64,000 nucleotides of DNA from Trichoplax adhaerens (Eukaryota > Placozoa > Uniplacotomia > Trichoplacea > Trichoplacidae). A model generated the notes under the pieces. The model was not told the origin of the DNA, ran no database searches, and was given only the letters and a program-made list of their open reading frames with translations. The stretch's first letter is position 1. Each line of letters opens with the position of its first letter. The stretch lies in contig NW_002060968.1 in the NCBI RefSeq assembly GCF_000150275.1, positions 105,797-169,796 on the forward strand, given 5' to 3'. A program made the position numbers and the translations under genes. Positions 1 to 12,209 of the stretch are shown in pieces.

Positions 1-335
1 TACAGTCAATGATCGAAGTTGCGCAACATTAGCTCTGATCGAATAAGCACAGTCCTACGGGGAAAGAGATTGAAAATGACAAGCTTTTATAATTTTAACG
101 ACTGTTACAGAGTGGCATACTAATATTATAATAAAATCGATATAGGGTAAATGGTTCAGTAATGTCGTCAGCGAGGATTGCGTATGGACAGTAGGTAAGG
201 GAAAAGTAGGGATACACCGTATTTGAAATCTTGTATATAACTGCTATCCTGTGATACCTTCAAAATATCGTAAAAATCTTGACTTGGATATGCATATCTT
301 TTGACTGTCCACTCCACGACTCCTAAAACAAAAAA
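1..335. other. No gene recognised
   Basis: AT-rich sequence with stops in all frames and no convincing exon. It could be the intron or 5' flank of the short candidate coding segment that follows on the plus strand. Confidence 0.4.
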
Positions 336-521
336 ATGGGCTCGTCAATGGCTATAGAGGATAGGAAGTTGTTAAGGATAATTTGCCAAAAATCCGTGCG
401 AGATCCTGGTAAAGGATGGAAGTCTTTAACAAAGGATAAGTACCAAGCTGATGTTTGGACAATGACAGAAATGGAAAAGAAATTAACTTTAGAAAGATTT
501 CAAAGAGAGGTTAACTTATAG
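336..521 (+). CDS. Candidate terminal coding exon, unknown protein
   Basis: A 61-codon frame ending in TAG, rich in Lys, Arg and Glu, with the motifs RKLLRIICQKSVRDPGKGWK and DVWTMTEMEKK. Composition and codon use look like real protein, unlike most random frames nearby. It either begins at its own ATG (336) or is the last exon of a plus-strand gene whose upstream part lies outside the window: a tatag acceptor sits at about 350, just before GAGGATAGG, and would enter the frame with two bases. No signal peptide or membrane segment is visible. I do not recognise the family, so no function is proposed. Confidence 0.4.
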   Translation: MGSSMAIEDRKLLRIICQKSVRDPGKGWKSLTKDKYQADVWTMTEMEKKLTLERFQREVNL

Positions 522-3064
522 TAAAAACAAAATTTTATTATTATGATAGCTGCTCTATAATACAACTTTCCTGACTTACTAATGAGGTAGATGGGTGCAT
601 GGTCTAAGCTAGTCCTGTAATACGATCCATTTTACTGAAAGGATTTTAGAGTAAAGTTAATCTGTAGATGACCGCGAATAAGAATTAGTATAGAGCTTGC
701 AACAAAGAAATCACGCTAAGGATGATTTACGTGTTGTAGCAGCAGTAATCTCAATAAGATTCATTAGAGATATCGAGTTGGAAATATCGTAGTGTAATTG
801 AGACCATGACATTAGTGAAAATAGATATCATTGCTATCGTAGTAAAATAACTGTGCTACTGCCGCATTACTAGCAGTATAAAGTACAATGTTATTTAATT
901 AGATACATAAACTTAACAATTCTTGCAAAGCTCTTTTATTTTATTGTCTTCTAATAGTGTGTTTTTGCCTATGGTATAGAATCCTGGCTTCGATTTTAGT
1001 GGAGCTGAAGTCACAGGAAATTTTGCAGATGGCGGACCTAAACTACCTGAACGATAAACTCATAAAAAAATAGGATGTGTTTTATGTACACTAGTAGAAT
1101 TGCGTCTATGAAATATTATGGTAATATGATCAAACGTATTCGTCACATTACGGTACACAATTGACTTATTTAGTCTATCCAGGCAAAATATCGCTTTATT
1201 AAAACTACCTGTATACTAAAGATTGAAGTCAAATTCTACAGCGATACGGACATTCATAATTCATTTACTTAATCTACTTCTTACGGGTTGAAAATGGGTA
1301 ACTGAAGATTTAACGCCTAACGAATTTAAACTAAATATTTCAGGCATCTTTGACTAAGTTGTTCAAATTATATTATATTACATGCTATATAAAGCACAGT
1401 GTATTATACAGTAGATAGTAGTTCGGTAAATATATTCACAGCTACTTCAAGGTTGAATAAAGATTTACAAAAACCAATCACAACATTGGACTAAAATGTA
1501 GGATGAACTTTAAGCATAATGTAAATCATATTCGCGAAATAATTTACGCTAAATTGCTATGCATTATTTTAGACTATAGTAGGGCTAATATAAATTTTAG
1601 CAAATACCGAATTAATTGCATCTTAAACGATGCCAATTCAGTATTGTACTTAGAAATTATGCTAACTTTAATTATGTACTTTCAATTACCATAATATAAA
1701 CAACTCGACGTCAGGAATGCATTGATCAGGATATTGTCCATCTTTATTCTTTAGCTTGTAAATATTGGTTAACCTTATGAATAATTTGAAAGAAATTAAT
1801 TCTCTTAAACTACTGACCTGACCATATTGTATACGTACGTATATATCCACGTGCATTGTTATAAAAATTTTGTGTCGATCTGTTCTAAATTCCACTGTTA
1901 TTTGCAGCAAAGGTTTACTACCCTTCAAGTTATTACGTATCTTACCCTATAAACCCGACTTATTAGCAAATTAGATGAACTGTTTTTCTAATTAAATAGG
2001 AATGTATCAGCATCAAATAGGAATTGATACATTTCTTATCTATAATCGTCACATACTGCATGTCTGCTGAAATTTAAAAGTTATCTTTAAATGTCAATGT
2101 TTTGAATGTGATACGCTTCATTTCATTAAACTGCAAACTGAAATGTGTATAAGTATCATAGCCAATAAAGAACATGTTTATTGCAATTATCCAACTCATT
2201 TTGAACTGAACTAGTCAGTGCAATACAGCATTATAAAGGTTAAAATGGACTGATTAGGATCGATACGGAGAAGTTATTTAGATTACTAATGCACAATTGC
2301 TATAAAAACCTGAAGTGCTATGCTATAGCATATTTACGCAAATCATTTCACTTCAACAATACAACTAAATTAATCCAAATGAGGCTAAGCAAATGAAGTG
2401 ATTGTGATTCCCTAACTATTGGGGTATCAACAGATAAACGAAGCTTTAGTTTTGAGAATGGTTTGTGATCTCAGGGCAATCGAAACTAAATATGTATTTC
2501 TAGATTCTATAAATGCCTACAGGCTACAGTATAATAAAGCCTAGAATACAGCAATAGTGTTCATCTGATTTACAATTACAGTACTAATTATTGAATAAGA
2601 CTTAGACTTAGCATCCTTACTTCCGTAACATTTAACAATTTAATTTATTTGGTATTATAGAATTAAATCAATTCTATCATCTAGAACTCTCTGCTAGGGG
2701 TCCATTAATTGTATTCTTTTTATCATCTAGAATTCGCTGTTGAGTGTACATCAATTGTTACAAAGTATCAAAAATAAATTATACCAATTTTCATGCATTA
2801 CCATCGCATAAAAGTCGCTAGAATATGCCGGTCAACAATGAATTGAGAATTTATATACACACTCATATAATTTTAAATCCATATAAGATCCTATATTGCA
2901 TATCAGGATGAAATCGTAAGCATGACCTCTATTACAATACGATATATCTTCAAATTAACCGTATCTTCCTGTAACTTTAGCACTCACTCATCAAACATAT
3001 CTATAGTAACGCATGCACCATATAACTTATATAAATATACTGAATACTAAAGCATTTCACTGAT
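522..3064. other. Intergenic, no gene seen
   Basis: Very AT-rich, with frequent stops on both strands. Short frames at 1503-1694 (+) and 1686-1928 (-) lack splice context and protein-like composition. The right end is the 3' flank of GEMIN5. The only structure noticed is a short direct repeat at 2675-2758. Confidence 0.5.
2675..2758 (+). repeat. Two-copy direct repeat, about 46-bp period
   Basis: The block starting TATCATCTAGAA and ending with CATTAATTGT or CATCAATTGT occurs twice (about 2675-2712 and 2721-2758) with scattered mismatches. It lies downstream of GEMIN5 and looks like a simple local duplication. Confidence 0.6.
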
Positions 3065-4576
3065 CTACTTAATATTTGAATATTTTCTTAAATAAAAGAC
3101 GTGCTCCTTTGTATAGCATTTCGGTAAAGCCCATTTGGAAATTTTTTCCCGTACTTCTGATAGACAATTTTTTCCTTCTTCGTCCGGCCAAAATTTACAC
3201 AGATGAGATATAATTAAAGCGCATTCGATTGGATCAGGGAAATAATTCATCTGCATAAGGCAATGCGTAATTTTATTCGTTAGTGATATATTTGGAGCTT
3301 GATACAATCATGCAATAAAACAATTAATAGGGTATTGGTCTATAATTTGATCATGACTAATGAAACTACTCAAATAAAATATCTCTTTTACCTTAATGAT
3401 TTTAGTTATGGAATCAAATTGTTCCATAATATTTTGTTCTTCTGACTTTAAGTATTCTAATGTCACAGATGGATAAAAGTATTTGATATCTGATGTCACA
3501 TCAAATTCAGGATCCATTCTTTCTTTTTGTGGTATGATGACCGGGTCATGCTGGATCTTACACATTTCTTGAAGGCCTTCATGATAATTTGCAGATTTTT
3601 GATCATTCAATTCCTCTACTAATATATCTACGGCAGTACCGCTACACTCACTTAGCTTATTAGCATCTTCAACAGCATTTTTGTTAGCTGTACCATCTGA
3701 TCCCTCAGGCGAATCAAGATTCTTGATAACATCTTGAGCTTCCAAATTGTCGTCAACTTGAGACAATAAATGTGCATTATTTATCCCTTCTTTACTGGTA
3801 CTTGCACGTATATCAATGTCCGATGCAATTGAATTCCTACTTGAATCCTCCTCTTCATTGATACTCTGCTTGATCTCAAACGTTCGTTTTGTTTTACCTG
3901 CTTGCTTAATGGAATCCAATCCTTGAGCACTTTCATGCCGTTCAACAGCGATCGCAACCTGCTCTAGTTTAAATTGGCAGCTTAAATAATTTACACGAGA
4001 CTCGACGAGCAACGCTGCCATTGCATCTGATAATATTCGAATAATTTCTCCCATCGTTAAAATATTATTACTGTTAACATCTAATTGTTGCGATACTGCT
4101 AAAGCAACTGGCTGCTCTCCTATTTTATTATTGCTGTCCTGCAGCAAGCTCTGAATTGCAACATCTTGTCGATTATCTACCTTATTACTGCTATTATTTT
4201 CCACATTCTGAGAAATACCAGATGGCATCCTATATTCTGTTGTATCGTCTTGTGTAACAGGAAATAAACTCGTATTATATTGTACGCTTGATTTAGGTAG
4301 TGCCCACCACAACCAAAGCAGTATGTAATAGTAATAATATTGAAGTGGTACACAATCTTCGCTATTTTGCTCAATCAAGTATACGGTTATGTAATTCTGA
4401 AAAGAATGAGGACCACTAGGAAAAAACGATAGCAAAGCATTTCCCATGATATCATAAGCTCCATAAGATAAACAAGTTTTAACTATATTCTGAATAGAGC
4501 TGAGTGCCCCAACACCATCTGATGCTAGTAGACAAAGTAAACAAATTGATAACTGATACGAAGTAGATAAAAGTAC
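3065..4576 (-). other. GEMIN5: GEMIN5 C-terminal exons
   Basis: A 1,185-base exon (395 codons, phase 0 at both ends) starts after ttgcag with VLLSTSYQ, then a hydrophobic helical part and WLWWALPK, matching human FWWSLSRP. It continues into a long polar, Glu/Asp/Ser/Asn-rich stretch with little fold signal. The last exon (3065-3250) reads [17 protein letters not shown], matching human FPDVLECCLVLLLI, and stops at TAG after KYSNIK. Human Gemin5 has RNA-binding sites in its C-terminal part; the polar stretch is where they would be, but I see no specific motif for them. Confidence 0.88.
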
Positions 4577-7500
4577 CTGCAAGATAAAACAAAACGAGAG
4601 ATTAAAGATTTAAATTTAAGACATTCCGCCAGGTTAAAATCCAAACTAATGTCAGAACTTGCAAAAAGAATTACTTACGTTAGTCAAGTTTCCTAATTTC
4701 CAATTCGAATTGCTTACGTGTTCAGATAAAACAATTTGATACTCTTTAACTTTATCCATATGAAAGTCAATATGTGACATCCACTTTTTCAAAATTGATA
4801 CGAAGATAGGTCCATTGATCAACTTTTTAGTACTTATTCGAGCATAAATGCTTTTGTCACTCTTCTTAAAATAGTTCAAGGCTGCTAAATCATGTTTTAA
4901 ATAAATGATTTACATCAGAGTGAGAGGTACAGGTAGCAAATACTAAACATTATATTATTATAATTCTCACCTTTAGCAATAGGTGGTGTATCATCGTCAG
5001 TTACAGCGTCCTTACTACTTGATGAATGTAGTAATTCGTGATCCAATTGCTTTACTTCTAGGTCTAGAGTACTAACTAACTCATACCATACAATAGCATT
5101 TAACTGGAAGGGCTACAATGAAATAAATAATAAAAATCCAAGAAATCTGAGAAAGAATGTTATTAAAACAAATATCGATGAATTAATAATTCCATTATAT
5201 GTTTGTTAACCGTTAGCTCGTTCGTTGTTGTACATAATGATAACGCATCATTAATTGAAAGGACTTGCAATGACGAATCGATACACGTCTTAATCCAAGC
5301 AGTGGATATTGGTATTCCACCCATCAGTCGAGCAACTTTAACAGCGGCTATAGCAGCAGTATGCTCTTTACTTCTGCTTAAAGCACTAACGGCTTCCGAA
5401 TGTAAACCTATGGCTAAATAACTAGCCGTAACACAAATGCATAACACTAAATTAAATTTGTATATTTATGCAAAAGTTCTTAATATTGAGATATGGCAAA
5501 TGTGTTACCAACCATTTAGCAGCTTGCTCAAAACGTGATTCTTTCTCTAGACTTCTGGCCCAGGCTAAATAAATATCTGATATTACCGGATCATTAGAAG
5601 ATAATCGACACTGGGCAAGGCCTATCGCTTCTCTAATTGAAGGAAAGAAAATTAATGACGTCCTGTCTCTGAAGAATCTATAAAAAATGACTATTCAAGC
5701 AGATGTTACACCAAATATTAAATTAACCTGTACATTCCATTTTCTTTGAAGCAATCTACTGCTTGATAAGTTTCATGGCAAGCTAAATAATAGACCGCAG
5801 CTTTCTGTGGATAGCCATTACTCATGAGTTGATTGGCATAATTCTTAGCAGTTTCTAGCCAAACATCGTAACCCCCTATGATAGAAAAACCATATCTCCG
5901 ATCAGCTAAATAATTAAGTAGCAATTATTCGATCATAATAATATTAAATTCTTATTTGCAACAAACTAATTCACCTGCAATGCTAATAGAAACGAGCCAA
6001 TCCGTTAGTTGGCCGTTTTCAGTTGCAAAGTGGAGAGCATTGCCTATATCACCAGTCCAAATGTTCAGTTGAAGTGATTGCTCCACATTTCCCAATGACA
6101 AATGCCTCTCTCCTAAATGTGATACGATCATAAAATCATTAACTAAATTGTAATAATTGCCATGTGTATCAGTTCAATCGCTAACATTCGTAGTACATAT
6201 GTATATCTTGTACATTACGTACGTTCAAAGTCAATGGCTCTCATAGCAGTATGACGATCCGAAAAGAGAGCGACACCGAGTGCAGATTCAAAATTATCAA
6301 AGGCAGTATCTACATGTTTACCTATAACAGCAACGAGATATCAGTAGCGGCCCTTCTGCTACATTGCAGCAGCTAGTCTAACACAGATAAGCAAGAAATG
6401 ATACCGTTGATGATTTCAGCTAATTCAACACATTCATTGCGTTGAATTATCTTTGGACGGGAATCTGCATTTGCACACGAGGGTAATAAGGACCTTTGTT
6501 TACCTTTTTTCTTCTTTCCAGAAGAATCTAATAAAACAAAAATATAAAGTGTATGCAGTAGTTAAAGCTAAATGAATACAATCACTCTGTATAGTCCCGT
6601 TATCAACAGTAATAAAAAATTGTTTACTTTTCATTTGCTCTTCTTTGACACTCAAATGTAAATCATTATTAGTACAGTCTGCAGATATCGACGGAGTTTC
6701 TGTTGTGTTAACAACAGATGCTTCAGGTAAACGATTTGGTAACTGTTCAATTTTGGGTAATACTGGCACTTCAGGAAGTTCGGGCTTATCCCATTTGGCA
6801 ATGGTTACGTTTTCATCTTTGACAGGGAATTTATTAGTGCTTTTGCGCTTTTTTTTGGAGCTTTTGCTGCTAGACTGTGATTGCTCTGTTAAAGCAATTA
6901 AAAAGGTTTCTACCGAATACTCAAGTTAACATCAATTACAAGCAGAGAAATCGCAATTCTTACCAGAGCCTGAAGCTGACACTCTGTCCCCTTTATGTTT
7001 GGAAACTTTCCAAAAATGCACAGAGTAATCCTGACTACCAGAATATATTAAATCCTGATCTCGAAAACTCCAAGCGACCGTTAGTATTCTTCCCAAGTGG
7101 CTAACGTAACTTGCGATAATTTGACAACTGGTAATATCCCAGACCTATACGTATAACAAAAATTTTATCACTTACTCACAAGCATAATGAATAGAAAATG
7201 TTTGAGAATTAACCTTAATCGACCAATCAAAAGACGCAGTAGCAATTTGATACGCGTTGTGAGGACTCCAACTGATGTCAGTAACGCGATGTTGATGACC
7301 TCGTAACTGTTTATAACTTGTTGTTACAACAGTCGATGATTGCACTATATATCAGCAGTAACACAAAAGTAAATATAATGTGAGTAACACTTTTTAACAA
7401 TATCAAAAGCACAGAAATGCTAACTAACGTTGTAATTGTTTAATATCATGGATATAAACGGTCATAGAGTTTGATCCGGAAGCCAACCAACACGTCACGT

Positions 7501-10500
7501 CTTGCTCTAACGAATAAAACAGTCTAGAATAAATTTTCTCTTCCTGCATTACCATCACCTCATCATTACCACTTAAATTGTGTAAGTCTGACAAATATTT
7601 ACTAACCAAGTTGTTCATCATTAGCAAAGTGTTGATGATGCCATTGCAAGCAGTTTACGATTCTACTCTGGCACTGTATTTTTAAAAGGCTTTCGAGATT
7701 GGGCGCTTGAAAAATTTCGATTAATCTGTCGAAATACAACATCCATCCTATATTAATGTCAGTTTTAAAATCGATCAAAAATTAAGATTTCACTCACCCA
7801 TCATCATTGCCAATAGCTAACAAAGTCAAGTCGGGTTTCCAAGCTAACTCGCTTCTTAAAGGAAATTTTTGCTATTGACATTGCGTTTTGAAGATATTAC
7901 ATTACGTTTCATTAATAAGAAAAGTTTTCAATAAAGAAAATATTAAATTTTAATAACTGTGTAATACCTGGATATCATTCGTTTTGGCAATAATATCATT
8001 AATATTAGAAGCATGACTTTCCATATGCTGCGTATTATGTTGTAGAGCTATACCATCTCCTCCAACACTATATAACATTAATTTAGTACTGGATGATGTC
8101 AATTCTTTGTCGCTAAAAGTACACTGTGGTCCCCAACTTAAGGAGTACACTGTGCCCTTGTGATATGACCAAGAAGCACTTGAACTGCAATACAGAAATA
8201 CGAAATTATATAGTATTTATTAGTGCATTAATTAATTTAATTAACATCTAAATTCAATTTTCAACAACTACAACAATTTGATCTATTTGTTATATCAATT
8301 CAGATATGTACCTTTGAGATAGTATATTGTAGATACCAACTTTGCCTTTATCAGTCCCAAAGGCTAGCAAGCCTTCTTTTTCAGGATGCCAGTTAATCTA
8401 TTGAATATGTTAGACGGTACAATCAAATCCATGTCCATCCTTAAAAAATTAACTTATAACAAGGACTGTAATCGATCTAGCTTCAATAATTGGTATGGAA
8501 GGTACGTAGAAAGGCTAATAGTTAACACTAGAAAGATTCAACTCTGGCTAAGCGCATTCGTTTAGCAACTAATGAAATGCTTACCACGGTAACTTTAGAG
8601 TCTATGCCTTGCCATAGTATGCGACTGTCGTAGCATGTTTCTTTATCTGATACTTTCCAAGTAATAATGCAATTATCGCCAAGACCACCAGCTATTAAAG
8701 ACGACGTCAGTGGACTTATTCGAACGCAATGCGCCCAGCCACCTAAGGTTGGTAGGACAGAAATGGGCTGCAATTTAATTGCATCCCAACAGATGATCTG
8801 AAAAAGATACAATTATTCCGCATAACTTTAAAGGGAAGATTGTTGTTTAGCCGCGGTAATGAAATTAAGAGTCTAAGAATGTAAAAGCAGATCCATCTCG
8901 AATATACTAAATAATAAAACGTGATCATTGATTTCAATATTAACCAGTGGCTATAGAGTAATCTCTGATGTGCAGTGATACATCAATCCTATAGCTCACC
9001 TGTCTGTCTAATGAGAACGTTACTAGATAGTTCTGTTGTTCAGATGAATAGTAAGAAATGTTGAATACTGGTCTGGTATGACAATGATTCACTTGATCGT
9101 CAAAGACAGTATGCTTTGGCTTTTTATAATGTGTCAAGTCCCATAGCAACACATTGCCTCTAAAGAATTTGAAGCATTTAATTCCGTCATCAAACCCATT
9201 TTAAAGGTGTCATGCAAAGGTGCCAAATAATTTATCAAATATTTTGGTAAGGTTCAAATTTTGACAATAAGTACAATAAAAAGGCAAGCATTGTTACACT
9301 TACGTATGATAATTGGATACAATATGATTCAAGTTCCAAGGTAACCATAGCAGACTTATCCAGTTCTTTGCTTGCTTTTCTAAATCAACCGTCTTTGACC
9401 AATTGCGTGCGCCACCATTAATTTTGTTGGGCATTTTAACAACTGTTATAACTTCTCTCTTATAAACATTCCATATCCGAAATAATCTATCTCTCGAAGC
9501 AGAGGCCAGTAATACGTCTACAGTGAGATGAATAAAGTAGAGTATTTCATAATGTGTTATTAACTTCAATATCACTTGTTCATAATAAGACAACCTTCCC
9601 TACACAGTCTACAACGATCTGAATTTTACCGTACAATATAAAAAGTTACCTCGATTTGAGCCGGTTTCGAAATGATCTCCAACCACAGGGCACCAATTTA
9701 AGCAAGTGATTTGCCTTTGATGTCCTTTCAGTTCTAGCTTGTGGGAAATGTGCCCACTTTCGGCATTAATGTTAGCAACGATGATAGTTCCATCGTTGTA
9801 ACCTAACGCAAAGTCGCTCTGATCGTGAGGTGACAACTGAATACAGCTAATTGAGTCTTTTCTTAGTGAACCAATGATAAATCGTTGCGCCGCTAATTCC
9901 CAGCAAACAATATTACCTTTTTCATCACCTATTAATTATAACATTAACCATTCGTTAGCACCCAAGCAGATGAAGCAAATAACAGGTAACTTAAGATGGT
10001 ATCAGTCGAGTATGTAAGCCATCAAGGCTAGTTAATGCAGTTTGCTAAAGTTTCAATCTGACAACACTAGTTAGCTAATGAACAACAGCAATACATCCTA
10101 AGAATGGTGCTTTATTTGCAATCCTGTTAGTGAAGTAATCCGCGTTGATTTAATTGGCTGCAGAGCAAGTATGGTAGCTCAACTTGCACAAAGGGTAAAG
10201 GGCTTTGCCGTTGCAAAGAGTAAACTCTGACCCCATTGCCAATATGCGCTGAATAGCCAACTTAATTACGCTAATCATTTTCCTTACAAGAGTATTTCGA
10301 TACCTGAAATGATCCATTTGCTGGTTGATTTTGAGACAGACAAGGATGTGATTTTAGCCTAATGAAAAATGATAAAATCCTTACGTTGATGCAGTGAACA
10401 ATACTTTATTTATATTTAACGCTTGCAAGTATTCGACTACCAGCCATGTACCGTTGTAACAACTAAAGGAGATTCCATGCAATGGAACGCCTGCTTAAGT

Positions 10501-10994
10501 GCATATAGTGTAATAAACATCAAATTGACTATTTGTTATTGTGCAGAAATTCAGGCAATCCTTTTTTCATCGATGGTTATCCACTCGTTGAAGATAAGGC
10601 AGTCGTTGCAACTGCCCTATCTCGCTAGACTTTTGCATAAGTATACCTGATGTTTTTCATGTTTTGCAATAAAATGGCGTGATTCTATATCCCATAGAAT
10701 AATTTTTTTGTCTTCTCCACCACTAACGCATAAACGCTGAGCACCATTTCGGCTAAGTTGCAAACAAGTAATACGACCAGTATGCAACGACATGATCCCA
10801 ATCCACTGAAATTGAGCTGGTCCTAATCGATCATCTCGTTGTGGAAGCCGATACAAATAAATATCGTTTCTACCTCCAAAAACATATATTCCGTTGTCCG
10901 TGCATTGGCTGACAGTAGTGCAATACCAATTTGCCGAAGCAGGTAGCATTCCTTCCTGAATTTTCCCATCGAATGTGTCCTCCTTGTTCTCCAT
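3065..10994 (-). CDS. GEMIN5: Gemin5, WD40/TPR component of the SMN complex
   Basis: Gemin5 binds snRNA (Sm site and cap) for SMN-complex snRNP assembly in the cytoplasm and also touches mRNA and ribosomes. Similarity to vertebrate Gemin5 is collinear over the whole locus. Residues 22-25 are NWYC, matching the human N-terminal Trp-Tyr used in RNA binding. Exons I could place: 10647-10994 (ATG), 9650-9928, 9304-9517, 9000-9159, 8585-8797, 8312-8397, 7968-8184, 7798-7871, 7429-7725, 7214-7344, 6964-7144, 6586-6885, 6405-6527, 6223-6309, 5975-6112, 5728-5905, 5513-5632, about 5170-5421, 4971-5112, 4679-4884, 3392-4576, 3065-3250 (TAG). Splice phases agree at most junctions. Unresolved: the exon after the first, a one-base frame break near 7600-7640, and the donor near 5170. 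The product is roughly 1,700 aa against about 1,500 in human, mainly from a longer acidic, Ser/Asn-rich C-terminal segment. Confidence 0.95.
4679..6309 (-). other. GEMIN5: GEMIN5 exons coding for the TPR-like dimerisation region
   Basis: Seven exons carry helical, TPR-like sequence with close matches to the Gemin5 middle region: [91 protein letters not shown] and [18 protein letters not shown]. In human Gemin5 this region forms a TPR-like dimer. Linking exons 6586-6885 and 6405-6527 encode a Lys-rich stretch ([19 protein letters not shown]) matching the basic linker between propellers and TPR in vertebrates. The AAKC/YL junction is formed by splicing 5513 to 5421. Confidence 0.9.
6964..10994 (-). 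other. GEMIN5: GEMIN5 exons coding for the WD40 double propeller
   Basis: Blade-like pieces follow in the order known for Gemin5: KIILWDIES (first exon), [127 protein letters not shown]. Gemin5 has 14 blades in two stacked propellers that recognise the snRNA Sm-site sequence and cap; the order and spacing here fit that. All listed introns are GT-AG and about 60-300 bases, except the first gap (9929-10646, 718 bases), in which a blade exon is missing. Confidence 0.9.
10385..10462 (-). other. Possible degenerate or mis-assembled GEMIN5 exon
   Basis: Between the first exon and the exon beginning GDEKG, human Gemin5 has about 18 residues that are not found in one frame here. This 78-base interval has a tttag acceptor and a gtaagg donor. 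One frame gives VVTTVHGW (compare human ISTLHW); another gives [10 protein letters not shown] (compare DLIVS before GDEKG). Stops interrupt each frame, and 78 bases does not satisfy the flanking phases. Either indel errors are present, or the true exon lies elsewhere in the 718-base gap. Confidence 0.3.
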
Positions 10995-11858
10995 GGCTAC
11001 AACTGGATGAATTGCTGTGACTTTTCCTTGACTCCTATCACCTGCAGTTGCAATTTCGCCGAATGCAAAGCTCGAGCACCTTCGGAAGCTAGCTGTATAA
11101 CTGCAGACGCTCTGCTACGGTACAGTACAGACGGAAAGACAATGGTGCAGCTAGGCCTGGAGACTGGTGCTCTTTGGTTGTCACCCCTTTGCCGACTCGG
11201 TGGAATAGGCAAGTTGTCGAGTCAACCGATGTCGTCAACAGTTCAATTGCATGACTAGTATGACTTCTAGAGTATGTTTAAAGGTAGAGTACCCTGAACA
11301 CTATACAATATTGACAACAAAATCACACCTTACAAGGGTGACAATAAAAGGGCACTCGACTCGATCGTCTGTATGTCTATCTATCCGTATCGATCTGGAC
11401 CGGTTCCCTGGTACCAGTTCCGGATCGGACCGCGGATAGGTCTGATGTAGTACTCAACTAGTACCTACCGGGCTGGTTCTACTTCGGCAACATCACGTTG
11501 AGGGTAAGGTATTAAATAGCAGCACAAGATGATACAGAATACATCAATGATCTAGATAAATAGGCTGAGTATCGGAAAGAAGGAGAGCTTTTGGGTACCC
11601 AATAATGTGGGGACCGATCATTTTTCTGGTCAATTTATAATACGTTATCACTGAGACTGTACACTATACTGTATAAAACCAACCAAGCAGCTCATCTTCA
11701 GGACCAATGGTAGACCGCAAACTCGACACTCAAGTGTTTCATTTCAGACATACATTGCAGTTGATTTGACCAGTAGAATAGTAGGCCTACATTTGGAGTA
11801 TTGGAAGTAGCCGTTTTCTGTCCGTCTCTTTCTTCGGAGGAGGAGGATTACGATCACC
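10995..11858. promoter_or_regulatory. GEMIN5 upstream flank, GC-richer
   Basis: The sequence just before the GEMIN5 ATG is clearly richer in G and C than the rest of the window, especially about 11040-11520 (for example GGACCGGTTCCCTGGTACC and CGGACCGCGG). A housekeeping-type promoter is expected here. No TATA box stands out. Short frames on both strands at 10997-11258 look like by-products of the composition, since they lack splice context and similarity. Confidence 0.35.
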
Positions 11859-11978
11859 ATGGCGACCAGGTGGGTTGATACTCTTCAGAATCTTTTACTC
11901 TCGATGCTCCTGTCTTGGAAAAAGCAGAGGAAGTGCTCGACAAGTTATTTAAAGCGACATCCACCATCTCGTATCTAA
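11859..11978 (+). CDS. Possible plus-strand start exon, unknown
   Basis: ATCACCATGGCGACCAG is a good start context, followed directly by gtgggt, a possible donor, so MATR could be the start of a spliced gene divergent from GEMIN5. Read without splicing it gives a 39-aa frame. The neighbouring +2 frame at about 11903-12000 is more protein-like (LEKAEEVLDKLFKATS). No acceptor at a workable distance joins the two; the 19-base gap between gtgggt and ttcag is too short for an intron. It may be a start exon, a broken gene or chance. Confidence 0.2.
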   Translation: MATRWVDTLQNLLLSMLLSWKKQRKCSTSYLKRHPPSRI

Positions 11979-12209
11979 ATACCCTTCGATCCTATCTTTA
12001 AGCCTATGACTAATCCATAAGAAAGGCACTTATATCAACACAAGCACTCGAGAGCTTGGTAGCCCATTGGATATTGATCATCGGTCGGTTTCGCTCTATT
12101 GCAATCTGTTATTTTCGACTGGCTACCTTCCAGCCCTTGAAAAGAATCAAGGGAAATTAATAAAATGGAAGGCAAATTGCTAATTCAATTCGTAAAGGAC
12201 ACTCGATTT

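Noticed and set aside
3308-4582. 424-aa frame taken as one whole protein
   Set aside because: Its first two codons lie before the ttgcag acceptor and its last 29 codons lie past a GTAAAAGAG donor. Only 3392-4576 is an exon of GEMIN5.
11007-11439. Two plus-strand frames upstream of GEMIN5
   Set aside because: No similarity, no splice context, low-complexity composition; openings are expected in this GC-richer stretch.
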